Notes under the pieces: model-generated
The model's input: only the letters and a program-made list of their open reading frames with translations
Told to the model about the DNA's origin: nothing
Database searches by the model: none
In this document: positions 26,708 through 35,920 of the stretch, piece by piece
Position numbering within the stretch: the first letter of the stretch is position 1
Layout: the number at the start of each line of letters is the position of its first letter
NCBI RefSeq assembly: GCF_900177545.1
Contig: NZ_FXBQ01000001.1
Span: 62,001 to 126,000 of the forward strand
DNA: 64,000 nucleotides
Direction: 5' to 3'
Source: Maritimibacter sp. HL-12
Lineage (GTDB): Bacteria; Pseudomonadota; Alphaproteobacteria; Rhodobacterales; Rhodobacteraceae
Program-made: the position numbers and the translations under genes

Positions 26708-27835
26708 CTAGTAGACGTCGCCCTTCTTCACTTTCTTCGAAAACTCGGTTTCCTGCCCGGCTGAGAGACGCCGGGCCTGGTCCACCCAGCCATCGCGGCT
26801 GACCCGGCCCTTGAAGCCTTCGAGGTTTTCATCGACCCAGGCCACCTCGGTCTCGGTCCACTTCGCGATCTGGTCGAAATGGAAGAAGCCGAGCTTGTGC
26901 AGCATCGCTTCGAGCTTTGGGCCGACACCCTTGATCTGCTTGAGATCGTCGGCACCACCGTCGCGCGGGGCATCCATCGTTCTTGGCTTCTTCGCTTCGG
27001 TCGAGCGCAGCACCTCGCTGGTCACCAGCGGCTTGGCCTTGGTCGGGGCCTGGGCCGGCCGGGTGGTGCCTTCGCCCTCCTTCGGCTTCACGGGCGTCTT
27101 CCTCGCGCTCACATGCACCTTGCGCCCGCCGGCCAGCCACGGCGTCGTCACCGCAACCTCGCTGCCGTCGATCCGCTTGATCGTGTCGCCAAGCTCCGTG
27201 GCCAGCGCGACCGAGGCGTTATACTGCGTCCGCCCGCTCTCGTACTCGGTGAGCGAGGTCAGCCCGCTCAGCGGCTCGGCGGCGTAGCGCCCGTTCTGCG
27301 GGCCCGGCACCGGCACCTCGCCCGCCGCCAGCCTGTCGATCAAATCGGAGAAGTTCTCGGTGGTGAGGTCTTCGTAGTAATCCTTGCCGACCTGCGCCAT
27401 CGGCGCGTTGGCGCAGGCCCCGAGGCATTCCACCTCTTCCCACGAAAACCGCCCGTCGTCCGACAGCATGTGCGGCGCGGGGGCGATCTTTTCCTTCGCC
27501 ACCGCGATCAGGTCTTCGGCACCCATGATCATGCACGAAAGCGTGCCGCAGATCTGGAAATGTGCAACGGAACCAACGGGTTGAAGCTGGAACATGAAGT
27601 AGAAAGTGGCCACTTCAAGCGCCCGGATATGGGCCATGCCGAGCATGTCGGCCACGTATTCGATCGCGGGCTTGGTGAGCCAGCCCTCCTGCTCCTGCGC
27701 ACGCCACAGGAACGGGATCACGGCGCTCGCCTCGCGGCCCTCGGGATACTTGGTGAGCTGCGCCTTCGCCCATTCGAGGTTGGCGGGCGTGAAGGCGAAG
27801 CTCTCGGGCTGTTCATGGTGCAGACGGCGCAACAT
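26708..27835 (-). CDS. nuoE: NADH-quinone oxidoreductase subunit E with a C-terminal HHH extension
   Basis: A 375-residue protein, much longer than the roughly 170-240 residues usual for this subunit. Residues 1 to about 170 are the thioredoxin-like 24-kDa subunit with all four ligands of cluster N1a: Cys96, Cys101, Cys137 and Cys141. After a Pro/Lys-rich linker, residues 287-375 form a helix-hairpin-helix domain with IKGVGPKLE. NuoE pairs with NuoF at the NADH tip. The ATG shares one base with the nuoD stop codon (TGATG). The extension is nearly duplicated in the next gene downstream. Confidence 0.95.
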   Translation of the reverse strand: MLRRLHHEQPESFAFTPANLEWAKAQLTKYPEGREASAVIPFLWRAQEQEGWLTKPAIEYVADMLGMAHIRALEVATFYFMFQLQPVGSVAHFQICGTLSCMIMGAEDLIAVAKEKIAPAPHMLSDDGRFSWEEVECLGACANAPMAQVGKDYYEDLTTENFSDLIDRLAAGEVPVPGPQNGRYAAEPLSGLTSLTEYESGRTQYNASVALATELGDTIKRIDGSEVAVTTPWLAGGRKVHVSARKTPVKPKEGEGTTRPAQAPTKAKPLVTSEVLRSTEAKKPRTMDAPRDGGADDLKQIKGVGPKLEAMLHKLGFFHFDQIAKWTETEVAWVDENLEGFKGRVSRDGWVDQARRLSAGQETEFSKKVKKGDVY

Positions 27836-29058
27836 CAGCGGTCAATCTCCCCGAAGACGATGTCGATCGTGCCGACCAGCGCGGCCACGTCGGCAAGCTG
27901 GTGGCCCTTGGCGATATGGGTGAGGGCTTGCAGGTGGGAATAGCCCGGAGCGCGGATCTTGCAGCGGTAGGGCCGGTTGGTGCCGTCGGCCACGAGGTAG
28001 ACACCGAACTCACCCTTGGGGGCCTCGACGGCGGCATAGATCTCGCCAGCGGGCACGTGGAAGCCCTCGGTATAGAGCTTGAAGTGGTGGATGAGCGCCT
28101 CCATCGAGGTTTTCATCTCGCCCCGTTTCGGCGGCGCGATCTTGCCGCGGGAGAGCACGTCGCCCTGCCCCTCGGGCGCACGCAGCTTGTCGATCGCCTG
28201 GCGCATGATCCTGACGCTCTCGTGCATCTCGGCGATCCGGCAATTGTTGCGGTCATAACTGTCACCGTTGGTGCCCACCGGAATGTCGAACTCGAATTCG
28301 TCGTAGCACTCGTAAGGCTGGGCGCGGCGCAGATCCCAGGCAAAGCCCGAGCCGCGCACCATCACGCCGGTCATCCCCCATTGCTGGATCTCGTCCTCGG
28401 TGACGATGCCGATATCCACCGTGCGCTGCTTGAATACGCGGTTTTCGGTGATGAGATTGTCGATATCGTTGAGCACCTTGGGGAAGCTGTCGCACCATGC
28501 CTCGATATCGTCGAGCAGGTCGGGCGGCAGATCCTGGTGCACGCCGCCGGGGCGGAAGTAGTTGGCATGCAGCCGTGCCCCGCAGGCGCGATCGTAGAAG
28601 CCCATCAGCTTCTCGCGTTCCTCGTAGCCCCAGAGCGGCGGGGTGAGCGCGCCCACGTCGAGCGCCAGCGAGGTGGTGTTGAGCAGGTGGTTGAGGATCC
28701 GGCCGATCTCGGAATAGAGCACCCGGATCAGGCTGGCCCGGCGCGGCACCTCGGTGCCGGTCAGCTTTTCGATGGCGAGGCAGAACGCATGTTCCTGGTT
28801 CATCGGCGCGACGTAATCGAGCCGGTCGAAATAGGGGATGTTCTGCAGGTAGGTGCGGCTCTCCATCAGCTTCTCAGTGCCGCGGTGCAGAAGCCCGATA
28901 TGCGGGTCGGCGCGCTCGACGATCTCGCCGTCAAGCTCCAGCACGAGGCGCAGAACGCCGTGCGCCGCCGGGTGCTGGGGGCCGAAGTTGAGGTTGAAAT
29001 TGCGGATCTTCTGCTCGCCCGGGAGCGCCCCGCCAAGGCCGTTTTCGCCGTCCATCAT
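27835..29058 (-). CDS. nuoD: NADH-quinone oxidoreductase subunit D
   Basis: A 407-residue, 49-kDa-type subunit that forms the quinone site with NuoB. The N terminus [22 protein letters not shown] includes the conserved histidine of the quinone head-group pocket (seen as GPQHPAAHG), and the C terminus ends in the typical VFGEIDR. Two adjacent ATGs are available; the first overlaps the nuoC stop by four bases, the second by one. NuoC and NuoD are separate genes here, unlike the E. coli fusion. Confidence 0.97.
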   Translation of the reverse strand: MMDGENGLGGALPGEQKIRNFNLNFGPQHPAAHGVLRLVLELDGEIVERADPHIGLLHRGTEKLMESRTYLQNIPYFDRLDYVAPMNQEHAFCLAIEKLTGTEVPRRASLIRVLYSEIGRILNHLLNTTSLALDVGALTPPLWGYEEREKLMGFYDRACGARLHANYFRPGGVHQDLPPDLLDDIEAWCDSFPKVLNDIDNLITENRVFKQRTVDIGIVTEDEIQQWGMTGVMVRGSGFAWDLRRAQPYECYDEFEFDIPVGTNGDSYDRNNCRIAEMHESVRIMRQAIDKLRAPEGQGDVLSRGKIAPPKRGEMKTSMEALIHHFKLYTEGFHVPAGEIYAAVEAPKGEFGVYLVADGTNRPYRCKIRAPGYSHLQALTHIAKGHQLADVAALVGTIDIVFGEIDR

Positions 29059-29663
29059 TCCTTCGCCTCCCCTTTCTCGTCACCGGGCAGCACGTATTGC
29101 GCGCCTTCCCAGGGGGACATGAAATCGAACTGCCGGTATTCCTGCACCAGGCTCACCGGCTCGTAGACCACCCGCTTCTCGACCTCGTCATAGCGCACCT
29201 CGGTATAGCCGGTGGTGGGGAAGTCCTTGCGCAGCGGATGGCCGCGAAAGCCGTAGTCTGTGAGGATGCGCCGCATGTCGGGGTGATCGGTGAAGATGAT
29301 GCCGAACATGTCGAACACCTCGCGCTCGAACCACATCGCGGTGGCGTGCACGCCGGTGACCGAGGGCATCAGATCGCCCTCGGAGACCGGGCATTTCACC
29401 CGGATCCGGTGGTTCTGATACATGCTGAGCAGGTGATACACCACGTCGAAGCGTGCCTCGCGCTCGGGCCAGTCCACCGCGGTGATGTCGATCAGGGTGG
29501 AAAACCGGCACGAGGGATCGGCCTTCAGGAACTCGATGAAGTCGGGCAGCGCGACGGCCCGGATCTCGACGGTCAACTCGCCATGGGTCACGGCGTGGGA
29601 AACCACCTGTTCGGGCCGTTTCGCCGCGATCTCCGCGCCCAGCTCTTTCAATGCGTCCGACAT
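29055..29663 (-). CDS. nuoC: NADH-quinone oxidoreductase subunit C
   Basis: A 202-residue, 30-kDa-type subunit of the peripheral arm. The family signature ERE(V/A)FDMFGI is present as [13 protein letters not shown], followed by [23 protein letters not shown]. It starts four bases after the nuoB stop and overlaps nuoD by four bases. Confidence 0.97.
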   Translation of the reverse strand: MSDALKELGAEIAAKRPEQVVSHAVTHGELTVEIRAVALPDFIEFLKADPSCRFSTLIDITAVDWPEREARFDVVYHLLSMYQNHRIRVKCPVSEGDLMPSVTGVHATAMWFEREVFDMFGIIFTDHPDMRRILTDYGFRGHPLRKDFPTTGYTEVRYDEVEKRVVYEPVSLVQEYRQFDFMSPWEGAQYVLPGDEKGEAKE

Positions 29664-29667
29664 GGGC

Positions 29668-30192
29668 CTACCTCACAATCGTTCCGGTGCGGCGGATCTT
29701 GCGCTGGAGCTGGAGCACCCCGTAGAGCAGCGCCTCCGCCGTGGGCGGGCAGCCCGGCACGTAGACATCCACAGGGATCAGCCGGTCAACCCCGCGCACC
29801 ACCGAATAGCTGTAATGGTAGTAGCCGCCGCCGTTGGCGCAGGAGCCCATCGAGATCACGTAACGCGGCTCGGGCATCTGGTCGTAGAGCTTGCGGATTG
29901 CAGGGGCCATCTTGTTGGTCACTGTGCCGGCCACGATCATCAGGTCGGACTGGCGCGGGGACGCGCGCGGCGCGGTGCCGAAACGTTCGAAATCGTAGCG
30001 CGGCATCGCGCCGTGGATCATCTCGACAGCGCAGCAGGCCAGCCCGAATGTCATCCAGTGCAAGCTGCCGGTGCGCGCCCAGTTGATGATGTCGTCGGTG
30101 GTGGTGAGCAAAAAGCCCTTGTCGGCCAGCTCTTCGCCCAGCACCCGCGCGCTGGCCTCCTTGTCGGCCCCGGCGGTGTTGGCTCCGGTCAT
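29668..30192 (-). CDS. nuoB: NADH-quinone oxidoreductase subunit B
   Basis: A 174-residue subunit holding cluster N2, the last carrier before quinone. The four ligands are the tandem Cys53-Cys54 (LACCAVEM), Cys118 (SMGSCANGG) and Cys148 (VPGCPPT). I place the start at ATG 30192, which overlaps the nuoA stop as TGATG like other junctions in this operon; an ATG three codons earlier is possible. A longer open frame upstream overlaps nuoA and is spurious. Confidence 0.96.
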   Translation of the reverse strand: MTGANTAGADKEASARVLGEELADKGFLLTTTDDIINWARTGSLHWMTFGLACCAVEMIHGAMPRYDFERFGTAPRASPRQSDLMIVAGTVTNKMAPAIRKLYDQMPEPRYVISMGSCANGGGYYHYSYSVVRGVDRLIPVDVYVPGCPPTAEALLYGVLQLQRKIRRTGTIVR

Positions 30193-30557
30193 CACGCCCA
30201 TTCCAGCGCCCCCTTCTTCCATTCGTAGGCAAAGCCGATGGTCAGCACGGCGAGGAACACCATCATCGACCAGAAGCCGAGCAGCCCGACATCCTGGAAC
30301 GCCACCGCCCAGGGAAACAGGAAGGCGATCTCGAGGTCGAAGATGATGAACAGGATCGACACCAGGTAGAAGCGCACGTCGAACTTCATCCGCGCGTCGT
30401 CGAAGGCGTTGAAACCGCACTCATAGGCCGAGACCTTTTCCGGGTCGGGGTTGCGCACCGCCAGCACCGCGGCGGCGATCAGAAACACCAGACCGAGGGC
30501 AACGGCGACGGCCAGGAAAATGATGATCGGGAGGTATTCGCGAAGAAGGTCTTCCAC
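30192..30557 (-). CDS. nuoA: NADH-quinone oxidoreductase subunit A
   Basis: A 121-residue, three-helix membrane subunit (ND3 equivalent) and first gene of the operon. The conserved loop [12 protein letters not shown] carries the quinone-state-sensing cysteine, and [20 protein letters not shown]-type sequence follows (visible as [14 protein letters not shown]). AAAGGAG lies just upstream of ATG 30557, and a candidate promoter is at 30609-30637. Confidence 0.97.
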   Translation of the reverse strand: MEDLLREYLPIIIFLAVAVALGLVFLIAAAVLAVRNPDPEKVSAYECGFNAFDDARMKFDVRFYLVSILFIIFDLEIAFLFPWAVAFQDVGLLGFWSMMVFLAVLTIGFAYEWKKGALEWA

Positions 30558-30608
30558 GTGAGGCTCCTTTGGCGGGGAAGTCCCGCGAGAGTTTCGCTCG
30601 TCGTGCGC

Positions 30609-30637
30609 GGTTTACTCCCCGCGCCCGGGGGGGTCAA
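30609..30637 (-). promoter_or_regulatory. Candidate sigma-70-type promoter of the nuo operon
   Basis: Reading the minus strand, TTGACC (30637-30632) and TAAACC (30614-30609) are separated by 17 bases, which would start transcription near 30602 and give a leader of about 45 bases before nuoA. The -35 is a close match to TTGACA; the -10 is moderate. A second possible -10, TATACA, lies inside the palindrome TGTATACA at 30708-30715. Confidence 0.5.
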
Positions 30638-30648
30638 CCGAACCGCGT

Positions 30649-30672
30649 TCACATTCCTTGCGGCGAATGTGA
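30649..30672. promoter_or_regulatory. Inverted repeat upstream of the nuo promoter
   Basis: TCACATTC (30649-30656) and GAATGTGA (30665-30672) form a perfect 8-bp dyad with an 8-base spacer. Its centre lies about 59 bases upstream of the predicted transcription start, the position used by activators that contact RNA polymerase from upstream. It does not match the FNR consensus. The cognate regulator is unknown. Confidence 0.45.
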
Positions 30673-30813
30673 CCGGCAAGCCGAGAATTTCGCGGCGCTT
30701 TTCCCTTTGTATACATTTGTTTACAGTGACGGCGGCGGCCCGCGCCCGTGGCCGCTCCCGTCCATGCGACGCGCGCTGCTGGCGTTTTTTTCGCACCCGC
30801 CGCATCGCCCCCC

Positions 30814-31185
30814 TCAGCCCAGCGCGACGCGCAGGGCGCAAACCAGCATGAGCAGGGCCACCGGGGCCCAGAGGCGGCGCTCGGGAATCGACTTCGTGGC
30901 AAGGTTCATTGCCGCCGAAAGCGCCGAGACCGCCACCACCGCCCAGACCAGCCAGCCCGGCGGCGCGGGCCTCGCCAACCCGGCCCCGCCAAGGATAATC
31001 AGGGACAGCGCGACGATCACCGCGGCCTGGACAACGGCGGCGGCGCGCATCGACGGCGGGAAGCGGCCGGGATAGCGCCCGCCCATCGCCAGGTGGCCCC
31101 AGGGTGCGCCTGCCGCCAGCGCCAGTTGAAACAGCACGACCAGCGCGGCAAGGCCAGCGTAGATCACCGCTGCCGCGCTCAACAT
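30814..31185 (-). CDS. Hypothetical four-helix membrane protein
   Basis: A 123-residue protein with four hydrophobic segments and short loops, including the loop WGHLAMGGRYPGRFPP between helices 1 and 2. No charged catalytic motif is visible and I do not assign a family. It ends 256 bases before nuoA in the same direction on the minus strand, so it could read toward the nuo promoter region, but no transcriptional link is evident. Confidence 0.65.
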   Translation of the reverse strand: MLSAAAVIYAGLAALVVLFQLALAAGAPWGHLAMGGRYPGRFPPSMRAAAVVQAAVIVALSLIILGGAGLARPAPPGWLVWAVVAVSALSAAMNLATKSIPERRLWAPVALLMLVCALRVALG

Positions 31186-31301
31186 GGCGTTGGCCTCGCC
31201 AGATCAGGAAGGCCTCGCAGGTCACTGATACAACAGCACAATGTCATCTTCGCAACAGCTTCTTTCACAAACCGCATCACCCTGACCCGTCCTTTCACTT
31301 T

Positions 31302-31814
31302 TCAACCTTCATTCTCCTGAAGCGCCGCCCGGTGCGCCGCCGCGCTGGCCTCGGAGTAGCAGCACAGGATCACCCGGCCCGGATCATGCCCGCCCACAAC
31401 CCAGGCCCGCGCCTCGCGCACCGCGATCCGGGCCGCAGCCTCGGCGGGATAGCCGTAGACCCCTGTCGAGATCGCCGGAAAGGCGATGCTGACGCAGCCC
31501 GCCGCCTCGGCCAGCACGAACGACTGACGGTAGCACGAGGCCAGCAGCGCCGGCTCGCCCGCCCCGCCACCGCGCCAGACCGGGCCGACGGTATGAATCA
31601 CCCACCGCGCCGGCAGATCGTGCCCGCCGGTGATCCGCGCTTCCCCGGTCGGGCAACCACCCAGCGCCCGGCATTCGGCAAGCAGCCCCGGCCCCGCCGC
31701 GCGGTGAATCGCCCCGTCCACGCCACCGCCGCCCAGCAGGCTCTCGTTGGCGGCGTTCACGATCGCATCCACCGCAAGCGTGGTGATATCGGCCCCGATG
31801 ATCTCGACACTCAT
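31302..31814 (-). CDS. Macro-domain protein (O-acetyl-ADP-ribose deacetylase type)
   Basis: A 170-residue stand-alone macro domain. The ADP-ribose-binding signature is nearly ideal: [19 protein letters not shown] (close to residues 19-37) and the second loop [11 protein letters not shown]. MacroD/YmdB-type enzymes hydrolyse O-acetyl-ADP-ribose and remove ADP-ribose from acidic residues in the cytosol. The ATG at 31814 overlaps the stop of the upstream thermonuclease-like gene by four bases, so the two are made together; a longer open frame upstream is a chance extension. Confidence 0.92.
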   Translation of the reverse strand: MSVEIIGADITTLAVDAIVNAANESLLGGGGVDGAIHRAAGPGLLAECRALGGCPTGEARITGGHDLPARWVIHTVGPVWRGGGAGEPALLASCYRQSFVLAEAAGCVSIAFPAISTGVYGYPAEAAARIAVREARAWVVGGHDPGRVILCCYSEASAAAHRAALQENEG

Positions 31815-32365
31815 TCGCACCAGCCCGTCCTTGCCCCGCCGTGATACACCCGCGCATGCCCCGAGGCGACCATGCGCGCCGCGATGTTCTCGCCATCGAG
31901 GTAGAGTGCGACAAGTAGCCGGCCGTAGCGGTCGGTGCCGCGAATGCGGGTTTCGATCTTGTCCGCCGCCCAGATTTCCCTGCGAAGAAAGGCGGTGGCG
32001 GCCACCCCCCGGCGCCACTCCGAGGCGCATTGCGGCGAGAACACCTCGGGCGTGTCGAAGCCGACCAGCCGCCCCCTGTCTTCCTCTCGACCGGGACAGG
32101 ACAGCCGCACCGTGTCGCCGTCGACCACGCCGGTGACGCGGCAGCCGGTGGCGGGCGTGGTGTAGCCGGTGGCGATCTCGGCCACGCGAAAGAGCACGAC
32201 AAAAAGCACCGGGCCAAAAACCGCCACGCGCCCTGCCCAGAACCCGAAGGCGCGACGACGACGCGCGCGCCGCTCCGACCGTCTCCACAAGAAAGGCTGT
32301 CGCCGCCGCGCCCGGGCCGGGCGCTTTGGCACCAATCGCAGCCTGTTCCTGCCCGCTCGCCGCAT
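31811..32365 (-). CDS. Thermonuclease (SNase-like) family protein with N-terminal membrane anchor
   Basis: A 184-residue protein with a very Arg-rich N terminus (about residues 1-40), one hydrophobic helix ([19 protein letters not shown] region), and a staphylococcal-nuclease OB-fold domain. Active-site segments are visible: [16 protein letters not shown] and [11 protein letters not shown], carrying the Arg/Glu/Arg and calcium-binding aspartate positions. With a positive-inside N terminus, the nuclease domain would face the periplasm. Similar proteins are common in Rhodobacterales. Translationally coupled to the macro-domain gene. Confidence 0.85.
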   Translation of the reverse strand: MRRAGRNRLRLVPKRPARARRRQPFLWRRSERRARRRRAFGFWAGRVAVFGPVLFVVLFRVAEIATGYTTPATGCRVTGVVDGDTVRLSCPGREEDRGRLVGFDTPEVFSPQCASEWRRGVAATAFLRREIWAADKIETRIRGTDRYGRLLVALYLDGENIAARMVASGHARVYHGGARTGWCE

Positions 32366-32460
32366 CGGCTCTCTCCACCTGCCTGCCCTTTTCTAGCGCC
32401 GTCACGCGCAGCGCACAAACCCACTGGCCCCGCCTGCGCCCTTGCGCTATTTCACCGGCG

Positions 32461-33501
32461 ATGACCCAGACACTCACGATCCGCCGCCCCGACGACTGGC
32501 ACCTGCATCTGCGCGACGGCAGCATGCTGAGCGCCGTCCTGCCCGAAACCGCGCGCCACTTCGCCCGCGCCATCGTGATGCCGAACCTCGTGCCCCCGGT
32601 GGTGACCGGGGCCGATGCCGCCGCCTACCGCGCGCGCATCATGGCCGCCCTGCCCGAGGCCATGACCTTCACGCCGCTGATGACGCTCTACCTCACCGAG
32701 GAGACCGACCCGGCCGACGTGAAGGCCGCCGCCGAGAGCGGGCTGGTGACGGCGGTGAAGCTCTACCCCGCCGGGGCCACCACCAACTCGGCCTCCGGCG
32801 TGCGCGACTTCGACAAGGTGCGGCCGGTGCTGGAGACCATGGCCGAGATCAGCCTGCCGCTTTGCGTGCACGGCGAGGTGACCACGCCGGAAGTGGATAT
32901 CTTCGACCGCGAGGCGGTGTTCATCGACACCGTGCTCGATCCGATCCGCCGCGCCACGCCCGGCCTGCGGGTGGTGATGGAGCACATCACCACGAAGGAC
33001 GGGGTGGATTACGTCGCCACCGGAGGCGACGATCTCGGCGGCACGATCACCACCCATCACCTGATCATCAACCGCAACCACCTGCTGGTGGGCGGGATCA
33101 AGCCGCATTACTACTGCCTGCCCGTCGCCAAGCGCGAGGAGCACCGTCTTGCCCTGCGCGCCGCCGCCACCGGGGGCAACCCGCGCTTCTTCCTCGGCAC
33201 CGATTCCGCGCCGCACCTGACCCACCTCAAGGAGCACGCCTGCGGCTGTGCCGGGGTGTTCTCGGCGACCAACACGATGTCGTGCCTCGCGGAGGTATTC
33301 GAGCAGGAAGGCGCGCTCGACCGGCTCGAAGGTTTCACCTCCCTCAACGGCCCTGCCTTCTACCGCCTGCCGGTGAACGCGGAGACGATCACCCTCACCC
33401 GAGGCGATCCGGTGACCTACCCGGCCACGATCGCAACCGACGATGGCCCGGTGACGCTGTTCGACCCCGGCTTTGCGCTGCATTGGCGGGTGGAGCGCTA
33501 G
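32461..33501 (+). CDS. pyrC: Dihydroorotase (class II, PyrC)
   Basis: A 346-residue zinc amidohydrolase that interconverts carbamoyl aspartate and dihydroorotate in pyrimidine synthesis. Metal ligands His14 and His16 are in WHLHLRDG; the carboxylated lysine is in [13 protein letters not shown]; further ligands are in CVHGE and MEHITTKD; and GTDSAPH holds the catalytic aspartate. ATG 32461 starts the typical [16 protein letters not shown]. pyrE follows on the same strand after an unusual palindromic spacer. Confidence 0.95.
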   Translation: MTQTLTIRRPDDWHLHLRDGSMLSAVLPETARHFARAIVMPNLVPPVVTGADAAAYRARIMAALPEAMTFTPLMTLYLTEETDPADVKAAAESGLVTAVKLYPAGATTNSASGVRDFDKVRPVLETMAEISLPLCVHGEVTTPEVDIFDREAVFIDTVLDPIRRATPGLRVVMEHITTKDGVDYVATGGDDLGGTITTHHLIINRNHLLVGGIKPHYYCLPVAKREEHRLALRAAATGGNPRFFLGTDSAPHLTHLKEHACGCAGVFSATNTMSCLAEVFEQEGALDRLEGFTSLNGPAFYRLPVNAETITLTRGDPVTYPATIATDDGPVTLFDPGFALHWRVER

Positions 33502-33502
33502 C

Positions 33503-33549
33503 CAAATTTCTTCGAAGAAATTTGCCAGGAAAATTCGAATTTTCCTGGC
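33503..33549. repeat. Two adjacent perfect palindromes between pyrC and pyrE
   Basis: Bases 33503-33524 form a perfect 22-bp palindrome (half site CAAATTTCTTC, centre TTCGAA) and bases 33524-33549 form a perfect 26-bp palindrome (half site GCCAGGAAAATTC, again centred on TTCGAA). They abut, sharing base 33524, begin just after the pyrC stop and end 24 bases before the pyrE start codon. The AT-rich arms contrast with the surrounding GC-rich DNA. They could act as a transcript-stabilising or attenuating hairpin pair or as protein sites, or be a dispersed palindromic repeat unit. Confidence 0.9.
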
Positions 33550-33572
33550 CCCGCCCGAAAGGAGCCTGCACC

Positions 33573-34253
33573 ATGATCCCCTCCGCCTTCCCCGACAAAT
33601 CCGAAATCGCCCGGCTTTCGGCCCGGATGCTGCTCGAGATCGGCGCGGTGAACTTCCGGCCCCAAGACCCGTTCATCCTCGCCTCGGGGCTGCCCTCGCC
33701 GACCTATATCGACTGCCGCAAGCTGATCTCCTTCCCGCGCATCCGCAGCACCCTGATGGATTTCATGGCCGTCACCGTGATGCGCGACGCCGGTTTCGAG
33801 GCCTTCGACAACATCGCCGGCGGCGAGACGGCGGGCATCCCCTTCGCGGCGCTCGTGGCCGAGCGCCTGGCGCTGCCGATGACCTACGTGCGAAAGAAGC
33901 CCAAGGGCTACGGTCGGGGGGCCCGGATCGAAGGCCAGTTGAACGAGGGCGAGCGGGTGCTGCTGGTGGAAGACCTCACCACCGACGGCGGCTCCAAGCT
34001 CTCCTTCGTGGATGCGATTCGCGAAACCGGAGCGACCTGCGGGCATACCGCCGTCATTTTCTACTACGACATCTTCCCGGAAACCGAGAAAACCCTTGGC
34101 GATCATGGCGTTCAATTGCATCACTTGTGCACGTGGTGGGACGTGCTGGCCGAGGCGAAGGCGCAGGGCGTGTTCGATGCCGCGACGCTCACGGAGGTCG
34201 AGGCCTTCCTGAACGATCCGCGCGGGTGGCAGGAAAAACACCGCAAGGGCTGA
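33573..34253 (+). CDS. pyrE: Orotate phosphoribosyltransferase
   Basis: A 226-residue enzyme joining orotate and PRPP to give OMP, the fifth step of pyrimidine synthesis. The PRPP-binding motif is [15 protein letters not shown] and the flexible-loop lysines are in [17 protein letters not shown]. The ATG at 33573 has AAAGGAG nine bases upstream. The hydrophilic C terminus ([18 protein letters not shown]) extends the enzyme slightly beyond the E. coli length. Confidence 0.95.
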   Translation: MIPSAFPDKSEIARLSARMLLEIGAVNFRPQDPFILASGLPSPTYIDCRKLISFPRIRSTLMDFMAVTVMRDAGFEAFDNIAGGETAGIPFAALVAERLALPMTYVRKKPKGYGRGARIEGQLNEGERVLLVEDLTTDGGSKLSFVDAIRETGATCGHTAVIFYYDIFPETEKTLGDHGVQLHHLCTWWDVLAEAKAQGVFDAATLTEVEAFLNDPRGWQEKHRKG

Positions 34254-34328
34254 TCTTATCGCCACAGTCCGGCGGCTGACCGCGCAAGATATCGTGGCAT
34301 GATGAAACGAACGCCGAAATGTGGTAGG

Positions 34329-34345
34329 AACAGCGCACCGCTGTT
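34329..34345. promoter_or_regulatory. Inverted repeat upstream of dnaB
   Basis: AACAGCG-CAC-CGCTGTT is a perfect 7-bp dyad with a three-base spacer, 82 bases upstream of the dnaB start and 75 bases after pyrE. It could be an operator or a weak terminator stem; the short T-rich run after it favours either. Confidence 0.4.
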
Positions 34346-34364
34346 TGTCCACAGGACATCCACA
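34345..34364 (+). promoter_or_regulatory. Two DnaA-box-like repeats upstream of dnaB
   Basis: TTGTCCACA (34345-34353) and ACATCCACA (34356-34364) repeat TCCACAG exactly 11 bases apart, about one helical turn. The first differs from the DnaA consensus TTATCCACA at one position, the second at two. They lie 63-82 bases upstream of the dnaB start codon. Confidence 0.45.
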
Positions 34365-34426
34365 GAAACATACATTTTGCGCCCGCTGCCACGGTTTGGC
34401 AAACCCGTCGCAGCAAGGGGGACAGC

Positions 34427-35917
34427 ATGAACGAGATCAGCCAGATCAAGGGCAACACCGCCGACGCGGGCGAAGAGACCGGCGCGATGCCGCACAACAT
34501 CGAGGCCGAACAGCAGCTTCTCGGCGCGATCCTGACCAACAACGAAACCTATGACCGCGTCGCCCAGATCCTGCGCCCCGAGCATTTCTACGAGCCGGTG
34601 CACGGGCGGATCTTCGAGGAAGCGGCACGCCGGATCACCGCCAACATGCTGGCCTCGCCGGTCACGCTGAAGGCCTATCTCGGCGACGACGAGGGGCTGA
34701 AGGAGCTTGGCGGTGCCGCCTATCTCGCCCGCCTCGCCGGGGCGGCGATCTCGTCCTTCGCGGCGCAGGACTACGCCCAGATGATCTACGAGATGCATCT
34801 GCGGCGCGAATTGATGCAGCTCGGCACCGAGATCTCCTCCACCGCCGCGCGCATGGCCGAGACCGGCACCCCCGCCGAGCAGATCGTCGAGGCCGAGCAG
34901 GCGCTCTACAAGCTCGCGGAAACAGGGCAGACCTCGAAGGGGTTCCAGAGCTTCCTCAACGCCGTCACCGACGCGGTGCGGGTCGCCAACGCCGCCTTCC
35001 AGCGCGATGGCGGGCTTGCCGGCACCTCCACCGGGCTCAACGATCTCGACAAGAAGCTCGGCGGCCTGCACCGGTCCGACCTCCTGATCCTCGCCGGACG
35101 CCCCTCGATGGGGAAAACCTCGCTCGCCACCAATATCGCCTTCAACATCGCCAAGGCCTACAAGAAGGGCAAGTTGCCCGATGGCTCGGAGGGCGCGATC
35201 AACGGCGGCGTGGTGGGGTTCTTCAGCCTCGAGATGTCGGCCGAACAACTCGCCGCGCGGATCCTCTCCGAAGCGAGCGAAGTGCCCAGCGAACAGATCC
35301 GCCGCGGCGACATGACCGAAGGCGAGTTCCGCCGCTTCGTCGATGCCGCCAAGGCGCTCGAAGCCTGCCCGCTGTTCATCGACGACACCCCCGCCCTGCC
35401 GATCAGCCAGGTTGCCGCCCGCGCCCGGCGGCTCAAGCGGATGCACGGGCTCGACGTGCTCTTCGTCGACTACCTCCAGCTCCTGCGCCCGGCCTCGGCC
35501 AAGGACAACCGGGTGAACGAGGTGTCGGAGATCACGCAAGGTTTGAAGGCCATCGCCAAGGAACTCGATATTCCCGTGGTGGCGCTCAGCCAGCTTTCGC
35601 GACAGGTCGAGAACCGCGAGGACAAGCGCCCGCAACTGAGCGACCTGCGCGAATCCGGCTCGATCGAGCAGGACGCCGACGTGGTGATGTTCGTCTTCCG
35701 CGAGGAATACTACGCCGAGCGCGAAAAACCCTCCGACGACAAGCTCGACGCAATGGCCGACTGGCAGGACCGGATGGAGCGGCTGCACGGCAAGGCCGAG
35801 GTGATCATCGGCAAGCAGCGCCACGGCCCGATCGGCAACGTCGAGTTGAGCTTCGAGGGCCGCTTCACCCGGTTCGGCAACCTCGTCAAACCATGGCAGC
35901 AGGGCGAGGGATTCTGA
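34427..35917 (+). CDS. dnaB: Replicative DNA helicase DnaB
   Basis: A 496-residue RecA-fold hexameric helicase that unwinds DNA at the replication fork. The N-terminal domain covers roughly residues 20-175 (HNIEAEQQLLGAIL is the usual start), followed by a linker and the motor domain with Walker A GRPSMGKT at 224-231, Walker B LDVLFVDYLQLL, and RESGSIEQDADVV near the arginine finger. No intein or insertion is present. Length is slightly above the E. coli protein because of a short N-terminal tail and a longer DVVMFVFREEYY region. Confidence 0.97.
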   Translation: MNEISQIKGNTADAGEETGAMPHNIEAEQQLLGAILTNNETYDRVAQILRPEHFYEPVHGRIFEEAARRITANMLASPVTLKAYLGDDEGLKELGGAAYLARLAGAAISSFAAQDYAQMIYEMHLRRELMQLGTEISSTAARMAETGTPAEQIVEAEQALYKLAETGQTSKGFQSFLNAVTDAVRVANAAFQRDGGLAGTSTGLNDLDKKLGGLHRSDLLILAGRPSMGKTSLATNIAFNIAKAYKKGKLPDGSEGAINGGVVGFFSLEMSAEQLAARILSEASEVPSEQIRRGDMTEGEFRRFVDAAKALEACPLFIDDTPALPISQVAARARRLKRMHGLDVLFVDYLQLLRPASAKDNRVNEVSEITQGLKAIAKELDIPVVALSQLSRQVENREDKRPQLSDLRESGSIEQDADVVMFVFREEYYAEREKPSDDKLDAMADWQDRMERLHGKAEVIIGKQRHGPIGNVELSFEGRFTRFGNLVKPWQQGEGF

Positions 35918-35920
35918 CCG

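Noticed and set aside
34427-35917. Intein in DnaB
   Set aside because: DnaB is a frequent intein host, but the Walker A and later motifs are uninterrupted and the length is normal.
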